This document shows positions 41,852 to 48,563 of a stretch of DNA of 48,563 bases, piece by piece. Each line of letters opens with the position of its first letter. The stretch's first letter is position 1. A program made the position numbers and the translations under genes. Origin of the DNA: Oscillospiraceae bacterium (GTDB taxonomy: Bacteria; Bacillota; Clostridia; Oscillospirales; Oscillospiraceae); contig JAAWHG010000017.1 in the NCBI GenBank assembly GCA_022795735.1, forward strand, positions 1 to 48,563, in the 5' to 3' direction. The notes under the pieces were generated by a model. It was given only the letters and a program-made list of their open reading frames with translations, was not told the DNA's origin and did not search any database.

Positions 41852-43126
41852 TTATTTCAAAAGTTTTTCAAGCGCGGAGAGCCGGACGCAGATACAGAAG
41901 ACCTCAATCGCGGCTTCCAGATCCTCCACGGGGGGCAGACTGGGCGCGATGCGAATGTTGGAATCCTGCGGGTCCACGCCATAGGGGAAGGTAGCGCCGG
42001 CGCTGGTCATCACGACACCGGCCTCCTTGCAAAGCGCCAAGGTGCGCTTTGCGGTGCCGGGCAGGGCGTCGTAGCTGACGAAGTAACCGCCCTTGGGTCG
42101 GTTCCAACTGCCTAGGCCGCGCGGCTTAAGCTCACGGTCCAGCGCGTCGGATACGGCGTCAAATTTGGGTTTCATAATTTCGGCATGTTTTTTCATCAGG
42201 GCCAGCGTGTTGGCTTTGTCTTTCAGGTAACGGACGTGGCGAAGCTGGTTGACCTTGTCGTAGCTGATGACCTGGAAGGACAGGAGATTCTTCATATACT
42301 GCATGTTTGCCTCAGAGCAGGCAAAGACGGCGACTCCCGCGCCGGGCAGAGTGATCTTAGAGGTGGAGGCGAACTCAAAGACCATATCCGGATTGCCGGC
42401 CTCGCGGCAGAGGGTCAGGATATCGTCAAAGGGGACGAAATCGCCGTCGAACTCATGGACACAGTAGGCGTTGTCCCACATGACAGTAAAGTCGGGAGCG
42501 GCGGGCTTGAGGCTGGCAATCCGGCGAATGGTCTCATCGGAATAGATGATACCCGTGGGGTTGGAATACTTGGGAACGCACCAGATGCCCTTGACCGCTG
42601 GGTCCTTGACCGCTTCCTCAACCTTGTCCATGTCGGGGCCGGTGGCGGTCATGGGGATGGTGATGAGCTCCATGCCGAAACTCTCAACCACTTTGAAGTG
42701 CCGGTCATAACCGGGGGCGGGGCAGAGGAACTTGACCTTCCCCTCCTTGCTCCAGGGACGCTCACTGTGCAGCAGGCCGTGGGTGAAGGCCTTGGCGATT
42801 ACGTCGTACATCAGGGTCAAACTGGCGTTGCCGCCGGCAAAGACCTCCTCGGGCTTACAGCCCAGAAGTTCGGCGAACAACTTCCGGCAGGAGGGAAGCC
42901 CCATCAGCTCGCCGTAGTTTCGCGCGTCCATCCCGTCGGCTGTGCAGTCGGCAGGATCGGTCAGGACCGAGAGAATACCGCTGGCCAGGTTTAACTGCGT
43001 TTTGCCAGGTTTGCCGCGGGACATGTCAAGCTTTAAATTTTTTCCCTTTACGGCCACAAAGGCAGCCTGAACATCTTGTAATTCTTGTTTCAGGGCGTCG
43101 GCGGGCATTTGATCGTAGCGTGTCAT
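41852..43126 (-). CDS. Aspartate aminotransferase, class I (PF12897-type)
   Basis: 424 residues of fold-type I PLP enzymes. The opening (LQDVQAAFVAVKGKNLKLDMSRGKPG) is typical of the subgroup of aspartate aminotransferases first described as a separate Pfam family (PF12897), with LELDMSRGKPS-like sequence. Further blocks are NYGELMGLPSCRKLFAELLG, GGNASLTLMYD, KYSNPTGIIYSDETIRRIA, WDNAYCVHEF and EFASTSKITLPGAGVA, where Lys in TSKIT holds PLP. A C-terminal RIAPSLPPVEDL block contains the substrate-carboxylate Arg. It is expected to interconvert aspartate/oxaloacetate with glutamate/2-oxoglutarate. It is transcribed alone between its own promoter and terminator. Confidence 0.9.
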   Translation of the reverse strand: MTRYDQMPADALKQELQDVQAAFVAVKGKNLKLDMSRGKPGKTQLNLASGILSVLTDPADCTADGMDARNYGELMGLPSCRKLFAELLGCKPEEVFAGGNASLTLMYDVIAKAFTHGLLHSERPWSKEGKVKFLCPAPGYDRHFKVVESFGMELITIPMTATGPDMDKVEEAVKDPAVKGIWCVPKYSNPTGIIYSDETIRRIASLKPAAPDFTVMWDNAYCVHEFDGDFVPFDDILTLCREAGNPDMVFEFASTSKITLPGAGVAVFACSEANMQYMKNLLSFQVISYDKVNQLRHVRYLKDKANTLALMKKHAEIMKPKFDAVSDALDRELKPRGLGSWNRPKGGYFVSYDALPGTAKRTLALCKEAGVVMTSAGATFPYGVDPQDSNIRIAPSLPPVEDLEAAIEVFCICVRLSALEKLLK

Positions 43127-43157
43127 CGAAATTCCCCTTTTTTAATGTTGATACCTT

Positions 43158-43186
43158 ATTCTAGCGTTATTGCGCTGCAAAGTCAA
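43158..43186 (-). promoter_or_regulatory. Sigma-A promoter of the aminotransferase gene
   Basis: Minus strand TTGACT (43186-43181), 17-nt spacer, TAGAAT (43163-43158). Confidence 0.7.
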
Positions 43187-43250
43187 GCAATGAGCCGGCG
43201 GCTTTTTGGACTTTGCTTGATAAATTAGTGAAATGAGAAAGGCCGTCCTA

Positions 43251-43279
43251 TTGACGGCGGCCCAGAATAGTGATAATAT
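43251..43279 (+). promoter_or_regulatory. Sigma-A promoter of the DUF1266 lipoprotein gene
   Basis: TTGACG (43251-43256), 17-nt spacer, TAATAT (43274-43279). A short inverted repeat GCCGTC/GACGGC (43242-43247, 43252-43257) overlaps the -35 box. Confidence 0.6.
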
Positions 43280-43319
43280 ATTTGAGATAACTTAGAGAAG
43301 CAAACAATAGGAGGTTGTT

Positions 43320-44621
43320 ATGAAAACACGAAAAACTTTATTAACTCTCACTATAGCTTTACTTACTGTGGCCTTATTTGCAGGCTGTAGCGGGACTGCG
43401 AAAGAGGACAAGACAGAAAAAACAGAACCGGAAGATATAGAAAAAGTAGAGGAAGTAGAAAAAGTTAAGGAAGAGAAGAAAGAGGAGCCCATCAACCAAT
43501 ATACCGCGGAAAACGGTATGTTTGCCATTTCCCTTCCCGGGGAATGGAGCGAGGAAGACAATATGGGCATGTCCAGCATCTTAAATCTTGCGGGAAGCAA
43601 CGGTTCGGATATCGTTGTGATGGGGCTGGCAAAATCCCAGATGGCGGGGGCTGGCGTGGAAAGCCTGCAGGATTTCTATGACTATGCGGACGCATCGATG
43701 CTGAACGGCACAGCCTCCACGACCACGCTGTCTTCCACAGAACCCATTGCCCTTACCGGTTTTGTTGACACGTTAGCAACGGAAGGTAAGATGACGCAGT
43801 CCAATGGTGTAAGCGGGAATCTTTTTGTGCAGTGTGCGGAATCGGAGAATGCCTATTATCTGATTATGCTGTCCGCAACTTCCAAGTACGATGAGATGAT
43901 TGCTTCCATGCGGGACAATATGAGTTTTGAGGAGCTTGCGGTTCCGGAAATCGAAGCGCTGCCTGATACCCTGCGCTGGTTTAACGGTACTTATGCGGTG
44001 ATAACCAAACTGAACGGCGGCGATTTGAATCTGGTTGCCGGTTATGAGCAGAGCGACATGATGAAAGAGATTGAGCAGGCGGTCTTGGATAGAGATTGGG
44101 GGGTCACAGACCGGGCTTCACTGGACGAAACCCTTGAATGGCTTCTGACGGAAGGCCACAACGAAGAGGCTCTGTACATGTTTACTGACATCGGGGCAGA
44201 GGGCATGAGCCGGGAAGAAATCGTCGCCGCAATGAATGAAAACGGATTTGATGAGGAAGAAATGGTGATGATTCTGGCGGTTTACGACGCCAAGGCTGCC
44301 TATGGTGAGAACGCCATTGCCGGATGGGACCTGAGCAGAGCAATGTCGCTGATGGGATGGGGCTATCTTGCCGGTTACTATACTTACGAGGAAGCTATGG
44401 ATAAATCGTTGGAAACCGCGCAGACGATTCAGCAGACCTTTGGGTCCTGGGATGAATTTTTTAACAGCTACTTTTTAGGGTACTCCTATTGGAGCAGCCA
44501 AGATTTGGAGGATGCCACGTCGCAGGCTTATGAAAGACGTGCGTTATATGAAGAACTGAAAGCCGACCCGTCAGGTGTTTTCAGCGTAGATTGGAATACA
44601 GAACTGACGAAGGAATGGTAA
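43320..44621 (+). CDS. DUF1266 lipoprotein with charged Lys/Glu linker
   Basis: 433 residues. A lipoprotein signal (LFAGC, Cys23) is followed by a strongly charged Lys/Glu/Val repeat stretch (about 28-57). A beta-rich domain follows (about 60-205; AENGMFAISLPGEWSEEDN), similar in layout to the PsbP/DUF1795-like module of clostridial lipoproteins. The C-terminal part (about 255-420) is a DUF1266 domain: DWGVTDRASLDETLEWLLTEGH, then GWDLSRAMSLMGWGYLAGYYT and a final FGSWDEFFNSYFLGYSYW. The DUF1266 role is unknown; here it faces outwards on a lipid anchor, whereas many members are cytoplasmic. The gene is monocistronic with AGGAGGT before the ATG and a hairpin after the stop. Confidence 0.82.
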   Translation: MKTRKTLLTLTIALLTVALFAGCSGTAKEDKTEKTEPEDIEKVEEVEKVKEEKKEEPINQYTAENGMFAISLPGEWSEEDNMGMSSILNLAGSNGSDIVVMGLAKSQMAGAGVESLQDFYDYADASMLNGTASTTTLSSTEPIALTGFVDTLATEGKMTQSNGVSGNLFVQCAESENAYYLIMLSATSKYDEMIASMRDNMSFEELAVPEIEALPDTLRWFNGTYAVITKLNGGDLNLVAGYEQSDMMKEIEQAVLDRDWGVTDRASLDETLEWLLTEGHNEEALYMFTDIGAEGMSREEIVAAMNENGFDEEEMVMILAVYDAKAAYGENAIAGWDLSRAMSLMGWGYLAGYYTYEEAMDKSLETAQTIQQTFGSWDEFFNSYFLGYSYWSSQDLEDATSQAYERRALYEELKADPSGVFSVDWNTELTKEW

Positions 44622-44646
44622 GATCAGGCCCTGTTTGAAAATGGTT

Positions 44647-44687
44647 ACAACGCAGTACGGCGGTGCTTTTCCACCGTACTGCGTTGT
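44647..44687 (+). terminator. Terminator of the DUF1266 lipoprotein gene
   Basis: ACAACGCAGTACGG (44647-44660) pairs perfectly with CCGTACTGCGTTGT (44674-44687), 13-nt loop. There is no long U-run after it (TGCAATTTT). Confidence 0.75.
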
Positions 44688-44771
44688 TGCAATTTTGGAC
44701 TGGGCCTGTTGTTTCTATATGGGTGAAAATAGAATCTTTGACAGCAAAAGGCTTGAATGAAGAAAGTATGA

Positions 44772-45430
44772 CTAATCCACAATACTTTCGGCCATCTTTA
44801 TCAGGTTCGCAGGTGGAAGGAAAGCGTCCAAAACAAATAGAGTCTGATCGTTGCTCCATACCAGGGTGTTGGATATGCTTGGCGTGTTCCCTATATAGAG
44901 GTCGGCGGTTATGTTCCCGATAGAAACGCTTGTCATTTTGCTGTTTTCGGATTGTACATAGAGGTCTGTGGATTCTGCCCCTATCGAATATAGAAGTTTA
45001 ATTTGTCTGCCGGTGCTATCTGCGTAAACAATGATGGTTGCACTGGAATGCGCATGTGCGGTTTGTTCTGTATATCCCTCCGGGAGCCAGCCGAGGCGGT
45101 AGGTTCCGCCCTTACCTTCGGAAGGGGACTCCCCGACGGAAAAATAATGATATCTGATTTCCCAGGTCTCCCTTACCCAGGCAAAAAATGCGGTGCGCGC
45201 ATTCGTATCTATACATAGCCAGACTGTTGCGGAAAGTAAAACAGTCAGAATTATGGAAGCAACCCGATGTAGGGTAAACTGTACCGGACGGCCCACTTTT
45301 TTATAAGTCGTTTCATTTTTCGCTGAAATCGGGGAGAAAATTCCCAATTGACCTGATTGTCTGACAGACTGTTCATACGGATGGCATCTGCCTCCATCGC
45401 CGCAAGTCGCAGGCGTTCTTCAAATATCAT
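44772..45430 (-). pseudogene. Anti-sigma-factor-like DUF4367 membrane protein, frameshifted
   Basis: The N-terminal part starts with the ATG at 45430, overlapping the sigma-factor stop (ATGA), and reads MIFEERLRLAAMEADAIRMN up to KRLIKK, as in clostridial cognate anti-sigma proteins. At a run of six A on the minus strand (complement of 45297-45302) the sense moves to another frame and continues as VGRPVQFTLHRVASIILTVL: a membrane span, then VRETWEIRYHYFSV and a DUF4367 domain (YRLGWLPEGYTEQ, NTLVWSNDQTLFVLDA) to the stop at 44772. One extra A would restore a continuous protein of about 219 residues. Either the gene is inactive, or the slip is read through by slippage, or the base is an assembly error. 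Without it the sigma factor may be unrestrained. Confidence 0.72.
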
Positions 45431-45948
45431 GTTTCCGTTTCTTCCCATGTTAAGATTCCTTTTAGCTTGGCCTTCGCACGTTGGTCCAGTTGTGAGGCAT
45501 TTCGGTGTGTAATTCCCATTATTTTTGCTGCTTCCTTCGTAGAATAACCCTGGCTATATTTGAGGAGGATAATTGTTCGGTAGTTTTCCGGAAGCTGTAG
45601 AATGTGACGCGTAAGGTCGTCGCTCGCCATCTCTTCCCAGCCGGCAGCCGCGAGATGTTCACTCAATTCGACTTCGTTACGAATACCGCGCTTCTTTAAA
45701 AGATTAACGGCGTGATGCTCAGCAGCCAGGGTGACATATCGCTTTGCCTCGGCACTACTTGGCGAGTTTATACTTTTTATGTTCCGCGCAATTGCTACAA
45801 ATGCATTGTGCGTAGCATCTTCCGCATCCTCTACATTTTTTAAAATTTTAAGGGTAATTGTAAACATGAGCTTTCCATACTGTCGGTACAGCGTTTCAAA
45901 TTTGATCTTCTCCTCAATATTTTGTATCATTTGAAGGTAAATCAGCAT
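45427..45948 (-). CDS. ECF-like sigma-70 family RNA polymerase sigma factor
   Basis: 173 residues from the ATG at 45948, with AGAGGTGAT upstream; the frame is open to 46167 but the extension is not family-like. Region 2 is visible (EEKIKFETLYRQYGKLMFTI, then LKILKNVEDAEDATHNAFVA), as is region 4 (LPENYRTIILLKYSQGYSTK, then EAAKIMGITHRNASQLDQRAKAKL). This short two-region form is typical of clostridial sigma factors paired with DUF4367 anti-sigma proteins. The stop overlaps the start of such a gene in an ATGA arrangement. The regulated genes are unknown; the divergent secreted-protein genes are candidates. Confidence 0.87.
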   Translation of the reverse strand: MLIYLQMIQNIEEKIKFETLYRQYGKLMFTITLKILKNVEDAEDATHNAFVAIARNIKSINSPSSAEAKRYVTLAAEHHAVNLLKKRGIRNEVELSEHLAAAGWEEMASDDLTRHILQLPENYRTIILLKYSQGYSTKEAAKIMGITHRNASQLDQRAKAKLKGILTWEETET

Positions 45949-45970
45949 GTCTATCACCTCTTTCGCAGAT

Positions 45971-45999
45971 AGTATACCTGAAAAATTGCAAGAGGACAA
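45971..45999 (-). promoter_or_regulatory. Promoter of the sigma/anti-sigma pair
   Basis: Minus strand TTGTCC (45999-45994), 17-nt spacer, TATACT (45976-45971), a plausible sigma-A promoter. Confidence 0.5.
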
Positions 46000-46264
46000 G
46001 AAGATGAATGTAAATACTTCTATACTCTGTAAACAATCCGGAAGAGACTTTTTATACAAGTAATTGTATTTTTCATATCTTCTGTAAGCGCGGGATCTCA
46101 ATTTAAAGTGTTGATTTGTTGAGAAGCACATTAAAATATACAATTTATACAACCAAACTTTGGTCAATATATATATTTTTTGGAAATTTTTTTTCTGGTG
46201 TAGAAAATCTCTTCTCCAAACTGTCTAAGAAAATAGAAGTAAAAGGGAGGAGGTGAAATTAACA
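46000..46264. other. AT-rich divergent intergenic region
   Basis: Between the sigma factor and the secreted-protein genes. It is very AT-rich with T-runs around 46165-46200. A ribosome site GGGAGGAGG (46245-46253) precedes the next gene. I could not define a convincing -35/-10 pair for the plus strand; TTGGAA with a 15-nt spacer to TAGAAA (near 46180-46207) is the best but weak. Confidence 0.4.
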
Positions 46265-46627
46265 ATGAAAAAACGTTTCATCGGATTAATGGCAGTCACT
46301 TTGGTGTTGGCGGTGCTATTGTCAATTTGCGCGTTTGGCGTTGAAGGAAAAGCCGCCTTTGTGCTTCCCGGTTTGTCGTTCATAGGGAAGAATGCAAACT
46401 GTTCCCTTTACGTGGATGGGGCAGGACAGAGTGACAGTATTTCAGCGGTTATCAAACTGTGGTATGGGTTTTCGTGTTTGAAAACCTGGACCGCATCAGC
46501 GACTGGCAGTCTTTCGTTTGTCGAAACATACGAAGTAAGCAGTACAGGCAAATACAATTTGACAGTAGATGTGAGCATAAAAGGCATTGCACAACCACAA
46601 ATTTTAACTTCTGCAACTTGTAAGTGA
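46265..46627 (+). CDS. Small secreted protein of unknown function
   Basis: 120 residues from the ATG at 46265; a GTG at 46253 is possible but overlaps the ribosome site. A clear signal peptide (MKKRFIGLMAVTLVLAVLLS, cleavage near the AFG/EGKA region) leaves a mature part of about 90 residues. The mature protein looks like a single beta-sandwich, with NANCSLYVDG, ISAVIKLWYGFSCLKTWTASATGS and a final SATCK, with three cysteines. Similar small secreted proteins with a KxWT-A-x-G-S pattern occur in clostridia beside sigma/anti-sigma pairs, but I know no function. It lies divergent from the sigma factor and 107 nt before a secreted protease-like gene. Confidence 0.7.
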   Translation: MKKRFIGLMAVTLVLAVLLSICAFGVEGKAAFVLPGLSFIGKNANCSLYVDGAGQSDSISAVIKLWYGFSCLKTWTASATGSLSFVETYEVSSTGKYNLTVDVSIKGIAQPQILTSATCK

Positions 46628-46734
46628 TGGTTTGCGTCACAAACAAAACAAACACAAATAACAGTTGATTTGTGGAAGTAAGGCTTGTGGGGTATTTGCA
46701 ACAGACTAAAATTTAAGTAAGGAGATTACTATCC

Positions 46735-47808
46735 ATGTATAAAAGAATTGTGGCAATCATGTTAGCGGTAGCCTTAGCGTGTTCGACTATAACAACTGCA
46801 TTGGCTGCTGATTTGTCTACTAATGAAACAGCTATTAATGAAATAAATGAGAGTACAGAAGCAAGGAAAGAAATTATTGAAACTTTAAACAATATTGAAT
46901 ATGCTAAGAAAGATTTAGGCCTAGAAGGTATTGATTTTTCTAAATTGAAAATAGGAGTGGAAATTCCTGCATATGAATATAAGGACAATAAGATTACTAA
47001 ACTATTTGATTATTATCCACTTTACCTGAACCATACATTAAAAGTATTAGCAATAAATGTAGATGATAAATATCAAATTGACACCTCTCTAGCATATAAA
47101 ATAAATGAAATGAATTGTAAAGAAGCTGCAATCATCTATGATGCAGATGGCTGCTATTTGTATGACGGTTTAAAGTTAAACTTATTATATAATAGTACTA
47201 TAGTACACAATGAGCGAGCATCATTGACTGAAAGCGCTTCCTTAGTTAATTTTAGTGATTTGGCGACAGCTAATATGGAAATTGCTGAAGATTTAAACTA
47301 CCAGTTTACAACATCGACTTATGCGCCGACGTATTTTTCCTGTAATGTTCAATATGTCACTCAAAATCCATATGATTATCTTTGCTGGGCTGCATGTATT
47401 GCCATGGTAATAAATACTGTTTATGGTACATCATACACTGCAAGGGACATCTCTAAAATGTATTTCGGAAGCTTTAAAGATGATGTAATTCTATCAAGTA
47501 AAATAGAAGGATTTCTTGAAGATAAATTTAATTATAAAACTGTAACAAAATACGTGGCAGATGATTTACTATTAGATTCAATTAAAAGAGGAAATCCTGT
47601 GTATACGGCGGTTGATTTAGAAATGAATCAAAGGGGTGCCGTTTATGCTGTTACGACGTATGGAATCAATTTAATAAGTGGTTATGTAACTGTAATTGAT
47701 CCTACTTTTGGTTCTACAACTGCATTTTTAAAGGATAATTTTTATTCATATAGAAATGTAGTTGATGGGTATATTTATTATCTCACGTGGACGTTATATA
47801 ACTGGTAA
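46735..47808 (+). CDS. Secreted papain-like (C39/C70-type) protein with altered active site
   Basis: 357 residues with a signal peptide (to about residue 25, TTALA). A prodomain-like region (26-200) precedes a C-terminal papain-like domain: DYLCWAACIAMVINTVYGTS with nucleophile candidate Cys217, then the ARDISKMY helix, and GINLISGYVTVIDPTFGSTT. In related secreted clostridial proteins the second catalytic residue lies in a HAVxxxGYN block before SGYxxVxDPxFG. Here the aligned block reads YAVTTYGIN, so His appears as Tyr304 (TAT, one transition from CAT). It may be inactive or a new variant. Its GC is far lower than the genome core, in line with acquisition. The gene has AAGGAG upstream of the ATG. 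Confidence 0.72.
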   Translation: MYKRIVAIMLAVALACSTITTALAADLSTNETAINEINESTEARKEIIETLNNIEYAKKDLGLEGIDFSKLKIGVEIPAYEYKDNKITKLFDYYPLYLNHTLKVLAINVDDKYQIDTSLAYKINEMNCKEAAIIYDADGCYLYDGLKLNLLYNSTIVHNERASLTESASLVNFSDLATANMEIAEDLNYQFTTSTYAPTYFSCNVQYVTQNPYDYLCWAACIAMVINTVYGTSYTARDISKMYFGSFKDDVILSSKIEGFLEDKFNYKTVTKYVADDLLLDSIKRGNPVYTAVDLEMNQRGAVYAVTTYGINLISGYVTVIDPTFGSTTAFLKDNFYSYRNVVDGYIYYLTWTLYNW

Positions 47809-47866
47809 TTTGTTTATCCAAGTAAAAGTAATTACAGCTTTTTAAAATATTGATTAGGAAAATTTG

Positions 47867-47911
47867 CATCTCACATAGTTGGGAACTTTCGTTCTCCAGC
47901 TATGTGAGATG
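47867..47911 (+). terminator. Long hairpin downstream of the papain-like gene
   Basis: CATCTCACATAG (47867-47878) and CTATGTGAGATG (47900-47911) are exact complements, and the inner part (TGG/CCA, GAAC/GTTC) also pairs around TTTC. The stem is nearly 20 bp but has no U-tract, so it may be a terminator or an RNA-stabilising element. Confidence 0.55.
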
Positions 47912-47953
47912 TGCTAACTCTTCATCTGAATGCTATATAGATCTTTAAACTTA

Positions 47954-47981
47954 ATGGAAGGTATAATATGGAAGGTATAAT
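47954..47981 (+). repeat. 14-bp tandem duplication over a start region
   Basis: ATGGAAGGTATAAT occurs twice in direct succession (47954-47967 and 47968-47981). The second copy ends just before the ATG at 47983. The duplication gives two possible starts and two GGAAGG ribosome-site copies. Confidence 0.85.
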
Positions 47982-47982
47982 T

Positions 47983-48405
47983 ATGAAACGTAAATTAAAA
48001 TTAATCGCATTTTTAGTTTTTTCTTTAGTAGCGTACCTTATCATTTTTAGTTTTAAGGACAAAGTATCATATCCCTTTGCGGACATAGAGGGGTCTGAAA
48101 TTAGGTGGATTGCTGCCGAATATGGGCAGTCTTTACTGTATAAGCTTTCCAATGAAGAACAAAAAATGTTGCTTGATGCATTGCAAAATGTAATGATATT
48201 GAAAGAGGATAGAAAAGATGAACATTTAAAATATACTGGAGCCAGAAGAAATATTCATTTTATACTTAGGTTTACTAATGGTGAAACAGTTAGCATTGCA
48301 TGTGCCTCTCTATTCTTTATTATTGATGGCAAATGGTATTTTGCTGATCGCGACTCCACTTCTAAAGTTGATGAAATATACTATAGTCTGGTTGGATTTT
48401 GCTAA
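47983..48405 (+). CDS. Hypothetical protein with N-terminal membrane anchor
   Basis: 140 residues from the ATG at 47983, which has GGAAGG ten bases upstream; an ATG at 47968 would add five residues. A membrane span or uncleaved signal (about 5-26, LKLIAFLVFSLVAYLIIFSF) is followed by a soluble outer domain with alternating strands (FILRFTNGETVSIACASLFF, IDGKWYFADRDS). This layout is common in small clostridial proteins of unknown function that occur next to anti-sigma loci. I do not recognise the family. AT-rich like the preceding two genes, from which it is separated by a long hairpin. Confidence 0.65.
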   Translation: MKRKLKLIAFLVFSLVAYLIIFSFKDKVSYPFADIEGSEIRWIAAEYGQSLLYKLSNEEQKMLLDALQNVMILKEDRKDEHLKYTGARRNIHFILRFTNGETVSIACASLFFIIDGKWYFADRDSTSKVDEIYYSLVGFC

Positions 48406-48475
48406 TCCGGCCAGCAAATTTTCGCAACAGCTTTCGTATTTTCCCCCATCTCTCCCTGGCGGATGAAAAAAATGC

Positions 48476-48504
48476 TTGACAAAGAGGTCGGCGGGCAGTA
48501 TAAT
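48476..48504 (+). promoter_or_regulatory. Consensus sigma-A promoter at the right edge
   Basis: TTGACA (48476-48481), 17-nt spacer, TATAAT (48499-48504): a perfect consensus promoter driving a transcript that leaves the window. Confidence 0.88.
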
Positions 48505-48511
48505 GGGGCAA

Positions 48512-48563
48512 AATTAAACATTGCATAAACCTGCGAGGAAGAGTAGTACCCAGCGCAATCCAG
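48512..48563 (+). promoter_or_regulatory. Probable T-box riboswitch, 5' end only
   Basis: Shortly after the perfect promoter comes GCGAGGAAGAGTAGTACCCA (48532-48551). The GAGGAAGAGTA segment is typical of the start of stem I (GA motif and AGTA bulge) in T-box leaders of Firmicutes. These bind uncharged tRNA to control aminoacyl-tRNA synthetase or amino-acid genes. The specifier loop, antiterminator and target gene lie outside the window, so the tRNA cannot be named. Confidence 0.5.

Overview
The window looks like a chromosomal segment of a Gram-positive anaerobe of the Clostridia, most likely an Oscillospiraceae gut commensal (Oscillibacter/Flavonifractor-like). This rests on the high-GC coding style, the lipobox lipoproteins, sigma-A promoters with close-to-consensus boxes and 16-18 nt spacers, strong hairpin terminators, a clostridial sigma/DUF4367 anti-sigma pair, and a likely T-box leader at the right edge. 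The genus is an inference; no rRNA or other marker is present to fix it.

Layout. 1-1.4 kb: a graveyard of three insertion sequences (IS5-like, IS256-like with both inverted repeats, and an IS21 istB remnant), all broken. 1.5-2.5 kb: an L,D-transpeptidase lipoprotein. 2.7-5.5 kb: a three-gene ABC importer of the BtuFCD/FhuBCD type. 5.5-6.9 kb: a DivIVA-like coiled-coil protein. 7.1-17.9 kb: a tight minus-strand run of 11 genes that may be one operon, read as AI-2E-type permease, aroB, aroA, aroC, pheA, aroK, aroQ, aroE, a PspC-domain protein, an FHA-FtsW/RodA fusion and a class B penicillin-binding protein. It covers shikimate steps 2-7 plus the branch to phenylpyruvate (DAHP synthase is absent), followed by a septal/elongation peptidoglycan polymerase pair.

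18.7-25.7 kb holds the most unusual locus: an MMPL/RND-type exporter translationally coupled to a 1511-residue membrane-anchored surface protein. That protein combines GLUG repeats, a long coiled coil inserted between two GLUG blocks, two membrane spans and a C-terminal pair of domains that may be lipid-carrier-like. 25.7-28.5 kb is a zinc/cadmium resistance island: a P1B ATPase whose metal-binding domain is a separate gene, divergent from an ArsR regulator, with palindromes at both promoters. 28.9-37 kb carries a membrane-anchored XRE regulator, a three-gene operon (acyl-CoA ligase, DUF1624 membrane acyltransferase, YfcE phosphoesterase), a DUF362 ferredoxin-like protein, an orphan TrpX-like binding lipoprotein and a DUF3850 protein. 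36.1-43.1 kb has gltX, an XdhC-family protein, a PutP-type sodium symporter, a membrane metallophosphoesterase and an aspartate aminotransferase. 43.3-44.6 kb encodes a DUF1266 lipoprotein.

44.8-48.4 kb is AT-rich and looks acquired: an ECF-like sigma factor with a frameshifted anti-sigma gene, a small secreted protein, and a secreted papain/C39-like protein in which the expected catalytic histidine reads as tyrosine. The window ends just inside what looks like a T-box leader, so an aminoacyl-tRNA synthetase or amino-acid gene probably follows.
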